30,506 nucleotides of DNA, taken from the NCBI GenBank assembly GCA_002331025.1, contig DCYG01000008.1, forward strand, positions 40,711 to 71,216, in the 5' to 3' direction. The notes beneath the pieces are model-generated. The model ran no database searches. It worked only from the letters and a program-made list of their open reading frames with translations, and had not been told where the DNA came from. Positions 1-7,372 of this stretch are shown piece by piece (position 1 is the first letter of the stretch; each line of letters opens with the position of its first letter). The stretch comes from Firmicutes bacterium UBA2116. GTDB taxonomy: Bacteria > Bacillota > Clostridia > Tissierellales > Sedimentibacteraceae. The position numbers and the translations under genes were made by a program.

Positions 1-57
1 CTAATACGCTGCGGTTGCCCGTCTTCCGGCGCCTTGCAGGATGAACTTTTTCAACAG
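1..57. repeat. Right half of a dispersed intergenic repeat (copy A)
   Basis: This segment matches the last 58 bases of the window almost base for base, including the shared end GGATGAACTTTTTCAACAG. The other copy (30392-30506) shows that the complete element is about 115 bp with imperfect inverted ends, so only the right half is present here. Such short non-coding elements with TTTTTCAACAG ends are common between genes in Clostridia. No coding content. Confidence 0.8.
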
Positions 58-74
58 CCTTTTGTTGTTTATTT

Positions 75-112
75 AAGGCAGAATTCATTTGAATTCTGCC
101 TTTGCTTTTTTT
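75..112 (+). terminator. Rho-independent terminator
   Basis: Twelve-base perfect arms at 75-86 and 91-102 (AAGGCAGAATTC and its complement) enclose an ATTT loop and are followed by TGCTTTTTTT. It would end a transcript coming from left of the window, whose gene is not included. Confidence 0.85.
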
Positions 113-113
113 A

Positions 114-142
114 TTAACACTTCACTATATTGAGAATAAAAT
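114..142 (+). promoter_or_regulatory. Candidate sigma-A promoter for the amidase
   Basis: TTAACA at 114-119, a 17-base spacer and TAAAAT at 137-142, about 30 bases before the amidase start. The ribosome binding site GAGGAAGTG follows at 159-167. Confidence 0.5.
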
Positions 143-172
143 AATTATTATTGATATAGAGGAAGTGATATT

Positions 173-748
173 ATGGCTATAAGAATATTTATAGATCAGG
201 GACATAACCCTACGGGATTTCACAATACGGGTGCAAGGGGACACGGCTTGATAGAGGAGGATATTACGTACCAGGTAGGGCAATATTTAGCCGGCATGCT
301 TGGAAATGATCCGAGATTTGAGGTTATGCTGTCAAGACCTACACCTACAACTGTGTTAGGTACAAACAATTCGACAAGCTTAGCGGAGAGGGTACGCATG
401 GCAAATGAATGGCCTGCAAATTATTTTATAAGCATACATGCCAATGCTAATGTAAATCCTAATATCAGGGGAGCCGAAATGTATATTTACAGTTACAATA
501 CGCAGGCTGACTGGCTCGCTCAGCATATAATGAACGGATTGGTGGATTTCACGGATCTCACCGATAACGGCATAAGATTAAATCCAACATTGTACGTGCT
601 TAGAAATACTAATATGCCTGCAGTACTTGTAGAAATGGGGTATTTGACAAATCCTCAGGATGCGGCGATTATAAGAGACCAGCAATGGAATATTGCATAC
701 GGCATTTACAGGGGTATATTAAATTATTTTGGATTTATGCCAATGTAG
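173..748 (+). CDS. N-acetylmuramoyl-L-alanine amidase (Amidase_3 family)
   Basis: Zinc amidase that cleaves the bond between N-acetylmuramic acid and the L-alanine of the stem peptide. The whole 191-residue protein is one Amidase_3 domain. The expected residues are in order: His11 in DQGHNP, Glu28/Glu29 in GLIEED, His89 in SIHANA, and the catalytic-type Glu154 in VLVEMGYLTN. There is no signal peptide, membrane segment or wall-binding repeat, unlike secreted autolysins. It may act inside the cell, during spore formation or mother-cell lysis, or leave by another route; the sequence does not decide. It stands alone with its own promoter and has an unrelated repeat downstream. The start is supported by a GAGGAAGTG site. 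Family confident, physiological role open. Confidence 0.9.
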   Translation: MAIRIFIDQGHNPTGFHNTGARGHGLIEEDITYQVGQYLAGMLGNDPRFEVMLSRPTPTTVLGTNNSTSLAERVRMANEWPANYFISIHANANVNPNIRGAEMYIYSYNTQADWLAQHIMNGLVDFTDLTDNGIRLNPTLYVLRNTNMPAVLVEMGYLTNPQDAAIIRDQQWNIAYGIYRGILNYFGFMPM

Positions 749-773
749 TTACTACTAACGATAACTGTTAATT

Positions 774-965
774 TGTCATCCTGAGAGCTTTAGCTCGAAG
801 GATCTCAGAATTTAAAAGCTGAGATTCCCCAGTCTCATTCACAAAAATATTACTCCCTTTGGTCGTATATTTTTGGAATTCGTTGCGAATGACCTACCGC
901 TATTTTTTAGAAAAAACACTCTGAAAAATAGGGTTAGGGCATCTTCGCTAACGCTCGGAATGACA
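774..965. repeat. TGTCAT...ATGACA dispersed element, long variant (copy 1)
   Basis: Begins TGTCATCCTGAG, continues with GAAGGATCTCAG and a GAGATTC block, and ends at ATGACA. The same landmarks occur at 8496-8572 and 11686-11818, always between genes. This copy is longer (192 bp) and holds extra dyads, AAAAATAT/ATATTTTT near 842-874 and CTATTTTT/AAAAATAG near 900-930, which suggests internal additions. It fills most of the 328-base gap between the amidase and argH. No coding content is credible. Confidence 0.75.
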
Positions 966-1006
966 GGAACGTACGGTAGATGTGTGTTCATATTTCGTAT
1001 TTTTGC

Positions 1007-1034
1007 TTGCAATATCGCTTAAGTATGCTATAAT
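1007..1034 (+). promoter_or_regulatory. argH promoter
   Basis: TTGCAA at 1007-1012, a 16-base spacer and TATAAT at 1029-1034, with an extended -10 TG at 1026-1027. The transcript would start about 35 bases before the argH ATG, with an AAAGAGGT ribosome binding site between. Confidence 0.7.
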
Positions 1035-1076
1035 AAATAAACAAATTATTGCATATTTAATTAAAGAGGTAGATAG

Positions 1077-2462
1077 ATGGCTAATTTATGGAGTGGAAGA
1101 TTTGAAAAAGGTATGGACAAAATTGTTGAAGACTTCAACGCTTCAATTTTTTTTGATAAAAGGCTGTACGAATGTGATATTGAAGGAAGTATAGCTCACA
1201 TAACGATGCTTTGTGAACAAGGAATTGTTACGGCAGATGAAAAAAATAAAATAATCGCAGAATTAAACAATATTAAAGAGGAAGTTAAAAGAGGCGAAAT
1301 AGAATTCAGCGTCCATGATGAAGATATACACATGGCTATTGAAGGGATATTGATTAAGCGTCTTGGAGATACGGGTAAAAAGCTTCACACGGCGAGAAGC
1401 AGAAATGATCAGGTTGCAGTTGATACCAGGTTATATGTAAAAAAGGAAATAAAAAATATATTAGATGTACTAAATTATTTAGAAAATGTTCTTTTGGAAA
1501 AATCAGAAAAATATTACGATAAAATAATGGTTGGCTTTACGCATATGCAGCATGCGCAGCCTGTAACCATCGGATTTCATTTAATGGCATATTTCCAGAT
1601 GTTTAAAAGGGACATGGAAAGGTTTATTCAATGCTTTGACAGAGCAGATTACAATCCTCTCGGTTCATGTGCACTTGCAGGAACAACAATTCCCATTGAC
1701 AGGTACAGAACAGCAGAATTGTTAGGGTTTAAGAATGTAACCGAAAATGCAATGGACTCTGTCAGTGACAGAGACTATATACTGGAACTTATGAGTGCCG
1801 GATCCATTTGCATGATGCATATCAGCAGAATGGCAGAGGAGTTTGTATATTGGAATTCACAGGAATTTAGTTATATATCCATTGATGACGGATTTTGCAC
1901 GGGCAGCAGTATTATGCCTCAAAAGAAAAATCCGGATATGGCCGAACTGTTAAGAGGTAAGGTCGGCAGAATATACGGTAATTTAATACAGCTGTTGACA
2001 GTTATGAAAGCTGCGCCTCTTGCCTACAATAAAGATTTTCAGGAAGACAAGGAGGGCTTGTTTGATACGATTGACACGCTAAAAAACAGTATTTTAATAT
2101 TGGCTAAAATGCTTGAGAAGACAGAATTTATCATTGAAAATATTCAAAAGCATTTAAACAGCGGATTTTTAAATGCTACGGATATAGCGGAAAATTTCGC
2201 AAAAATAAACATCCCTTTCAGGGAAGCTCATGAACTGGTGGGAAAAATGGTTAAATACTCTGAGAATAATCATAAGCAGCTTGAAGAGCTGACAGACGAG
2301 GATTTACAGAAAATTGACATAAGATTGAATAAAGCAATGCTGCCGGATTTAAGTATGGAGGGTTGTGTAAATGGAAGGGTGTCTTATGGGGGAACAGCTC
2401 CTTCTGAGGTACAGAGACAAATAAATAAAGGGAAGGAATGGATAGAGAAAATGGTATATTAA
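1077..2462 (+). CDS. argH: Argininosuccinate lyase
   Basis: Splits argininosuccinate into arginine and fumarate, the last step of arginine synthesis, in the cytoplasm as a homotetramer. The 461-residue length is normal for the family. The N-terminus MANLWSGRFEKG is characteristic, HTARSRNDQVA carries the substrate-binding region, and GSSIMPQKKNPD is the fumarase/aspartase superfamily signature loop with the catalytic serine. The gene stands alone: argG, normally adjacent, is not in the window, so argininosuccinate must come from an argG elsewhere or from another source. It has its own promoter and is followed after one base by a hairpin. Start chosen at ATG 1077 because it matches the family N-terminus and has a purine-rich site upstream. 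Confidence 0.97.
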   Translation: MANLWSGRFEKGMDKIVEDFNASIFFDKRLYECDIEGSIAHITMLCEQGIVTADEKNKIIAELNNIKEEVKRGEIEFSVHDEDIHMAIEGILIKRLGDTGKKLHTARSRNDQVAVDTRLYVKKEIKNILDVLNYLENVLLEKSEKYYDKIMVGFTHMQHAQPVTIGFHLMAYFQMFKRDMERFIQCFDRADYNPLGSCALAGTTIPIDRYRTAELLGFKNVTENAMDSVSDRDYILELMSAGSICMMHISRMAEEFVYWNSQEFSYISIDDGFCTGSSIMPQKKNPDMAELLRGKVGRIYGNLIQLLTVMKAAPLAYNKDFQEDKEGLFDTIDTLKNSILILAKMLEKTEFIIENIQKHLNSGFLNATDIAENFAKINIPFREAHELVGKMVKYSENNHKQLEELTDEDLQKIDIRLNKAMLPDLSMEGCVNGRVSYGGTAPSEVQRQINKGKEWIEKMVY

Positions 2463-2486
2463 GAGGGAACGGCTTGCCGTTCCCTC
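2463..2486. terminator. Hairpin between convergent argH and M20 genes
   Basis: Perfect 10-base arms GAGGGAACGG (2463-2472) and CCGTTCCCTC (2477-2486) around a four-base loop, starting directly after the argH stop codon. The T-run is poor on either strand, so it is a likely but not ideal bidirectional terminator. Confidence 0.6.
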
Positions 2487-2507
2487 AGATATTATTTTGC
2501 AGCATTA

Positions 2508-3674
2508 TTATTTTACAGCATTATCAAATTCGTGCTTTATTTCTTCCAGTAACTTTGGATTTTCAATTATATCAACAGCCGTTAATACTAAAGCCGCAAT
2601 AGTGTTTTTCGTTTGCTCCTTGGCATAATCGGTAATTGTACTGTCTGCCATTTCTCTTGTGTGTGCCGCAATATTAGTATCCTTTGTTATATCAAAATAA
2701 GGATGAATGGTTGGGCATACCTGACTTACCTGTCCGGCATCAAGGGAGCCGGCGCCCTTATTCGGCGGACTCATTACTATGCCTGTTAATTCAAGAATTT
2801 TATCACTGAATACGTTGGACAATGTCTGATTGGTTACTAAATTATCATAATTGAATTCGTACTTAGATATTTTTAATTCACATCCCGTTGCAAGGGCTGC
2901 ACCTCTTGCACAGTTTTTAATCTTTTCCAATAACTCTAAATTATATGTTTTTGATGTTGAACGAACATAAAATTGTGATTTTGTGTAATCAGGTACTACA
3001 TTAGCTGCTTTCCCGCCGTCTAAAATAACACCGTGAACCCTTGAATCGCTGTTAATATGTTCTCGTAACGCATTAACGCTGTTAAATGTTTGTATAGCAG
3101 CATCTAAAGCGTTGATTCCTTTTTGGGGAGCTGATGCGGCATGAGCCGCTTTGCCGAAAAATTCAAATTGTATCGGCTCTAGTGCAAGTGATGTTCCGCT
3201 TTTTATATACTCATTAAACGGATGAGCCATCATTGCTATATCAACACCATCAAATTCATGGTTTTCCACATATGTAACCTTTGCTCCGCTTGTTTCTTCT
3301 GCCGGAGTGCCGAAAACTATAACAGTTCCGCCGATTTCATCTATTATTTGTTTTAGTATTATTCCTGCGCCGGTACTTACAGTTCCCAAAAGATTGTGAC
3401 CGCATCCGTGACCGATTCCCGGCAGTGCATCATACTCTGCCATGTATGAGATAACAGGTCCCGGCTTTTCACTTTTATAAACCGCTTTAAATCCTGTTTC
3501 GACACCGGAAAAATTCTTTTCAACGCTAAACCCGTATTTTGACAAAAGATTAGTATGAAGTTTACATGCAATAAATTCTTCGTATCCTAATTCGGGATTT
3601 TTGTAAATTTCCAAGCTCAATTCATTAAGCTCAGGAGTAAGTTGGTCAATAAAATTTAATACTTTTTCTTTCAT
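2508..3674 (-). CDS. M20 family amidohydrolase (AbgB/M20D-like)
   Basis: Metal-dependent amidohydrolase of the M20 peptidase family, 388 residues. Metal ligands are visible: Asp82 in EYDALPG, the GHGCGHN block (Cys91, His93) and the GTPAEET pair Glu126/Glu127; AAHAASAPQKGINALDA starts the lid/dimer domain. The GHGCGHN spacing resembles p-aminobenzoyl-glutamate hydrolase subunit B and related N-acyl-amino-acid amidohydrolases, but the substrate cannot be read from sequence. No signal peptide, so cytoplasmic. The longest frame begins at 3710, but the ATG at 3674 has GGAGGA six bases upstream on the reverse strand, so that start is used. The upstream in-frame ATG overlaps the -10 element, which also argues against it. 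Monocistronic, convergent with argH. Confidence 0.88.
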   Translation of the reverse strand: MKEKVLNFIDQLTPELNELSLEIYKNPELGYEEFIACKLHTNLLSKYGFSVEKNFSGVETGFKAVYKSEKPGPVISYMAEYDALPGIGHGCGHNLLGTVSTGAGIILKQIIDEIGGTVIVFGTPAEETSGAKVTYVENHEFDGVDIAMMAHPFNEYIKSGTSLALEPIQFEFFGKAAHAASAPQKGINALDAAIQTFNSVNALREHINSDSRVHGVILDGGKAANVVPDYTKSQFYVRSTSKTYNLELLEKIKNCARGAALATGCELKISKYEFNYDNLVTNQTLSNVFSDKILELTGIVMSPPNKGAGSLDAGQVSQVCPTIHPYFDITKDTNIAAHTREMADSTITDYAKEQTKNTIAALVLTAVDIIENPKLLEEIKHEFDNAVK

Positions 3675-3700
3675 ATGTCCTCCGCTATTTACTTTTTTTA

Positions 3701-3729
3701 ATACTAACATTGCATATCAGCATTGTCAA
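3701..3729 (-). promoter_or_regulatory. Promoter of the reverse-strand M20 gene
   Basis: Read on the reverse strand: TTGACA (3729-3724), a 17-base spacer and TAGTAT (3706-3701), about 27 bases before the chosen start. Confidence 0.7.
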
Positions 3730-3752
3730 CAGACAGACTGCCGATAAAGCTA

Positions 3753-3774
3753 AATTGACAATAAGCTGTCAATT
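3753..3774. promoter_or_regulatory. Dyad in the M20/murB divergent region (possible operator)
   Basis: Eight-base perfect arms AATTGACA (3753-3760) and TGTCAATT (3767-3774) six bases apart, in the 192-base gap between divergent genes and about 24 bases upstream of the M20 -35 element. The spacing fits a dimeric regulator site. Part of the dyad also looks like a forward -35 (TTGACA), with only a poor -10. No regulator can be assigned. Confidence 0.35.
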
Positions 3775-3866
3775 CGGATTATTTAACAGCTATTTACAAA
3801 ATAAATCTTTCAAAAATATATAAGAAATGTTAAAATATATATAGATGATTCGGAAAGGGTGAAATA

Positions 3867-4793
3867 ATGGAATACCAATTAAAATTGAATGAGCTATATG
3901 AAAAATTAACTTCTTGTACACGTGGAAATATTCTTAAAGATGAACCTTTAAAAAATCACACATATTTTAAAATAGGCGGTCCTGCAGCAATATTTGCAGA
4001 GCCTGAAGATACAGAAGATTTGAAAACAGCATTAAGCTTAATAAAAAAATATGAAGTAAACTGCTTTATCATGGGAAACGGTACTAATTTACTTGTTTCA
4101 GATTGTGGCTATAGTGGCATTGTAATAAAAATAGGAGAAAAGTTTAATTACTTTCGCAGAGAAAACAATACAGTTACGGCCGGAGCAGGTGTCTTGCTTT
4201 CAGTACTTGCTAAATATGCAGCCAGAGAAGGACTCGCAGGGTTCGAATTTGCAAGCGGCATTCCCGGATATTTAGGCGGTGCCGTATATATGAATGCAGG
4301 CGCCTATGGCGGAGAAATGAAACAAATTGTTAAAAGCGTCAAATGTATGGATTCAGACGGCAATATAATTATCTTTTCAAATGAGGATATGGAGTTTGCT
4401 TACAGGCACAGTAAGGTCAGTGATTCGGAATATATTGTTCTTGAAGCCGAATTAGAGCTTGCTCCCGGAGATAAGGATGAAATTGCCAGCCTTATTAAAG
4501 ATTTGAACGAAAGAAGAATTTCTAAACAACCGCTTCATCTGCCAAGCGCCGGAAGCACATTTAAAAGACCTGAAAACGGATATGCATCAAAGCTTATCGA
4601 AGATGCCGGCTTAAAGGGTTTAATTCATAAAGGAGCGATGGTTTCAGATAAACATTGCGGCTTTATAGTTAACATAGACAATGCAAGCTGTGAAGATGTG
4701 CTGGAGCTGATGAGGATTGTTGTGAGCACCGTAAATGATAAATTCGGCGTAAAGCTTGAGCCGGAAGTTAAAATAGTAGGAACTAAATTATGA
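3867..4793 (+). CDS. murB: UDP-N-acetylenolpyruvoylglucosamine reductase
   Basis: FAD enzyme that reduces UDP-GlcNAc-enolpyruvate to UDP-N-acetylmuramic acid with NADPH, the second committed step of peptidoglycan synthesis, in the cytoplasm. The 308-residue length and layout match type II MurB. Visible motifs are YFKIGGPA (33-40), the FAD-binding GNGTNLLVSD (70-79), ASGIPGYLGGAVYMNAGAYGGE (129-150), Arg180 in FAYRHS, the proton-donor Ser230 in PSAGSTFKRP and Glu300 in EPEVKIVG. The start has GGAAAGGGTG upstream. The end overlaps the next start by four bases (ATGA), so it is translationally coupled to the PHP gene and heads the murB-PHP-rapZ-yvcK cluster. Confidence 0.97.
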   Translation: MEYQLKLNELYEKLTSCTRGNILKDEPLKNHTYFKIGGPAAIFAEPEDTEDLKTALSLIKKYEVNCFIMGNGTNLLVSDCGYSGIVIKIGEKFNYFRRENNTVTAGAGVLLSVLAKYAAREGLAGFEFASGIPGYLGGAVYMNAGAYGGEMKQIVKSVKCMDSDGNIIIFSNEDMEFAYRHSKVSDSEYIVLEAELELAPGDKDEIASLIKDLNERRISKQPLHLPSAGSTFKRPENGYASKLIEDAGLKGLIHKGAMVSDKHCGFIVNIDNASCEDVLELMRIVVSTVNDKFGVKLEPEVKIVGTKL

Positions 4794-5506
4794 AAACAAT
4801 AGCAGACTATCATGTACATTCAACATATTCAAGGCGAAATCACGGAAAATCAACAATTGAAGAAATTGTCGAGAGAGCTGTAGAGCTTAACCTTAAGGAA
4901 ATTGCCATAACAGACCATGGTCCTAAGCATTATCTGTACGGAATAGAAGAAGAAAGAATCCCCGAAGCAAAAGAAAAAGTACTGCAAATGCGTAAGAAAT
5001 TTCCGCAAATCAAGATATTGTACGGCGTAGAAGCCAACATACTGAGTTATGACGGAGCGACGGATATTTCAGCAAATGTAATAAAACATTGCGATATAAT
5101 TTTGTGTGGTTATCATATGGGCGCATTATTTTCTTCTGCTAAGGACGCTCTGAAATTTATCGTAAAAAATAAATTAAGCACAAATATGGCAGACGAAAAC
5201 GCTATGGCTTTGGCAAATGCAATGAAAAGATACAATATAAATATTTTAACGCATCCGGGTGATAAAATCCCATGCAATATTGATATTGTAGCTAAGGCTG
5301 CAGAGGAAACCGAAACAATTTTAGAAATAAATAACAGTCACGGTCATTTAAACGTGGAAGAAATTAAAATTGCTTCTAAATATAACGTTAAGTTCGTTAT
5401 AAACAGCGATTCTCATATAAAAGACACTATAGGCAGCTATGAGAACGGTCTGAAAGCAGCCATGGATGCAAAATTGGATTTGGACAGAATAATTAATTTG
5501 AAATAG
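4790..5506 (+). CDS. PHP-domain phosphoesterase
   Basis: A 238-residue single PHP domain, a metal-dependent (usually trinuclear) phosphatase fold. Ligand motifs are clear: His8-x-His10 in YHVHSTYS, Asp42-His43 in ITDHG, Glu81 in YGVEANI, the THPG motif, and NSDSH near the C-terminus. The family includes histidinol phosphatases and many phosphoesterases of unknown substrate; nothing here points to histidine synthesis. It overlaps murB by four bases and is followed after 14 bases by rapZ, so it is part of the same transcript. PHP proteins commonly sit between murB and rapZ in Clostridia, which hints at a role in wall-precursor metabolism, but this is inference. Confidence 0.9.
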   Translation: MKTIADYHVHSTYSRRNHGKSTIEEIVERAVELNLKEIAITDHGPKHYLYGIEEERIPEAKEKVLQMRKKFPQIKILYGVEANILSYDGATDISANVIKHCDIILCGYHMGALFSSAKDALKFIVKNKLSTNMADENAMALANAMKRYNINILTHPGDKIPCNIDIVAKAAEETETILEINNSHGHLNVEEIKIASKYNVKFVINSDSHIKDTIGSYENGLKAAMDAKLDLDRIINLK

Positions 5507-5520
5507 AAAGGCAGGAGAAT

Positions 5521-6384
5521 ATGGAGTTTGTAATTATAACAGGAATGTCCGGTGCCGGTAAAAGCCAGGCAATTAAAATATTGGAAGATTTAAATTATTA
5601 TTGCATGGATAACATGCCTCCTGCTCTTTTACCCAACTTCGCAGAGCTTTGTGTCAGTTCATCCAAGGACGTAAACAAGGTTGCGGTAGTTGCGGATATC
5701 AGAAGCGGTATTTTTTTCAAGGATTTGTTTAACAGTCTGGATATATTAAGAAGCAAGGGTATCTTATACAGGATTCTTTATCTTGATGCATCTGATGATG
5801 AGCTTGTTAAGCGTTATAAGGAGCAAAGAAGACCTCATCCGTTAAGTGCGACAGGAACGATTATCGACGGAATTCAGGAAGAAAGATATAAATTGGAGGA
5901 AGTTAAAAAGCGTTCGGATTATATTATAGATACTACAAATATGAAGCTTGGACAATTAAAAGAAGAGCTTCACAATATTTTCGTGCAGGGTAATATTTTA
6001 TACAATTTAAATATAACCCTGATGTCCTTTGGTTATAAATACGGGATTCCTCAGGATTCAGATTTGGTTTTTGACGTAAGATTTTTACCGAATCCCTTTT
6101 ATATTGAAGAATTGAAGGATTTCACCGGTAACGATAAGAATGTTCAGGATTATGTCATGAGCTTTGATTCATCGGAAGTATTCATTGATAAGCTTGTTGA
6201 CATGCTTTTGTTTTTACTGCCTCATTATGTAATTGAGGGGAAAACTAATCTTGTTATATCCATTGGGTGCACGGGAGGAAAGCATAGGTCGGTAACTATC
6301 ACCAACCGTATTGCATCAATCCTTAGCGGACAAAATTACAGAATTATCGTAAATCACAGGGACATAACCAAACAGAAGAGGTAG
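5521..6384 (+). CDS. rapZ: RapZ/YvcJ nucleotide-binding RNase adapter
   Basis: P-loop protein of the RapZ (YvcJ) family, 287 residues, the usual length. The Walker A motif GMSGAGKS is at residues 8-15; DVRFLPNPFYIEELKDFTG and GCTGGKHRS (249-257) are the family's C-terminal motifs. In E. coli RapZ binds glucosamine-6-phosphate and guides RNase E to the GlmZ RNA, tuning amino-sugar supply for the wall. In Firmicutes the homologue YvcJ hydrolyses nucleotides and its RNA target is unclear. It lies between the PHP gene and yvcK (three-base gap), the conserved order. The start has GGCAGGAG directly upstream. Identification is firm; the exact role in this organism is by analogy. Confidence 0.95.
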   Translation: MEFVIITGMSGAGKSQAIKILEDLNYYCMDNMPPALLPNFAELCVSSSKDVNKVAVVADIRSGIFFKDLFNSLDILRSKGILYRILYLDASDDELVKRYKEQRRPHPLSATGTIIDGIQEERYKLEEVKKRSDYIIDTTNMKLGQLKEELHNIFVQGNILYNLNITLMSFGYKYGIPQDSDLVFDVRFLPNPFYIEELKDFTGNDKNVQDYVMSFDSSEVFIDKLVDMLLFLLPHYVIEGKTNLVISIGCTGGKHRSVTITNRIASILSGQNYRIIVNHRDITKQKR

Positions 6385-6387
6385 AAT

Positions 6388-7368
6388 ATGAAGATAGTTG
6401 TTTTTGGAGGGGGTACGGGTTTATCCGTACTGCTCAGAGGACTTAAGCACTATACAAAGGATATATCGGCTATAGTTACCGTGGCGGATAACGGCGGCGG
6501 CTCGGGAGTATTAAGGGAAGATCTTGGAATGCTGCCTCCGGGTGATATGAGAAACTGCATAATTGCTTTGGCAGACATAGAGCCGATAATGCTTAAATTA
6601 ATGCAGCACCGATTTAAAGACGGTTATTTAAACGGACAAAGCTTCGGCAATTTATTTATTGCGGCAATGTATGAAATTTTCGGAGATTATGAGCATGCAT
6701 TAAAGGAGATAGGCAGTATTTTCAGATTATCCGGCAAGGTATTGCCAATGACATTACAGGATACGCAGCTCAAGGCATACTTAAGCAACGGAGAGTGTAT
6801 AGTAGGAGAAAAGGACATACCCGAATTTGCTACTAAGACAGACAGCAAAATAGACAAGGTCTCTTTGGTACCTGATATTTGTATGCCTTTAGAGGAAACG
6901 GTAAGGGATATACAGGAAGCCGATGTTATTATTATAGGACCCGGAAGTTTGTATACCAGCGTAATGCCTAACTTGTTGGTCAAAAGTATACCCGATATGA
7001 TAACAAATTCGAAGGCAACGGTTTTTTACGTATGTAATCTTATGACACAGCCGGGTGAAACAGATAACTACAATGTTCTCGACCACGTAAATGCAATAAT
7101 CAAGCATAGCAACAGACATATAATTGATTATGTTATTGCCAATGATGAACTCATACCTGAGGAACAAATAGAGAATTACAAATACAAGGGCTCTGCTCAG
7201 GTTATAATTGATAAGGAACAGATAAAAACTCTTGAAGAAATGAATATAAGAGTTATAAGCAGCAATTTTATTGAAATCAGAAAAAATTACATTAGACATA
7301 ATTCGGGAAAAATAGGACAATTGTTGTTAAATTACATTAATGAAAAAAATAATCAACAAAGGAAGTGA
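6388..7368 (+). CDS. yvcK: YvcK/CofD-like gluconeogenesis and cell-shape factor
   Basis: A 326-residue member of the YvcK (GlmR) branch of the CofD-like family. The N-terminal FGGGTGLSVLLRGLK (6-20), TVADNGGGSG (31-40) and LPPGDMRN (49-56) motifs form the UDP-sugar binding Rossmann-like site. In Bacillus YvcK binds UDP-GlcNAc, is needed for growth on gluconeogenic carbon and stimulates GlmS, directing carbon into wall precursors. It is encoded three bases after rapZ. The usual third member of this cluster, whiA, is not next; a PAS/PP2C phosphatase follows four bases after the yvcK stop instead. In Bacillus YvcK is phosphorylated, so the neighbouring phosphatase is notable, but PP2C of this kind normally acts on STAS proteins. 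Confidence 0.95.
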   Translation: MKIVVFGGGTGLSVLLRGLKHYTKDISAIVTVADNGGGSGVLREDLGMLPPGDMRNCIIALADIEPIMLKLMQHRFKDGYLNGQSFGNLFIAAMYEIFGDYEHALKEIGSIFRLSGKVLPMTLQDTQLKAYLSNGECIVGEKDIPEFATKTDSKIDKVSLVPDICMPLEETVRDIQEADVIIIGPGSLYTSVMPNLLVKSIPDMITNSKATVFYVCNLMTQPGETDNYNVLDHVNAIIKHSNRHIIDYVIANDELIPEEQIENYKYKGSAQVIIDKEQIKTLEEMNIRVISSNFIEIRKNYIRHNSGKIGQLLLNYINEKNNQQRK

Positions 7369-7372
7369 TCTA

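Noticed and set aside
774..965. Repeats as a CRISPR array or small RNA gene
   Set aside because: There is no regular repeat-spacer pattern and no cas gene; the copies are single, dispersed and of different length.
982..1194. Short forward frame before and over the argH start
   Set aside because: It overlaps argH in another frame, begins at the edge of the repeat and argH promoter, has no ribosome site and resembles nothing.
3675..3710. Upstream start of the reverse-strand M20 gene
   Set aside because: ATG at 3674 has GGAGGA at good spacing, and the upstream ATG overlaps the -10 region.
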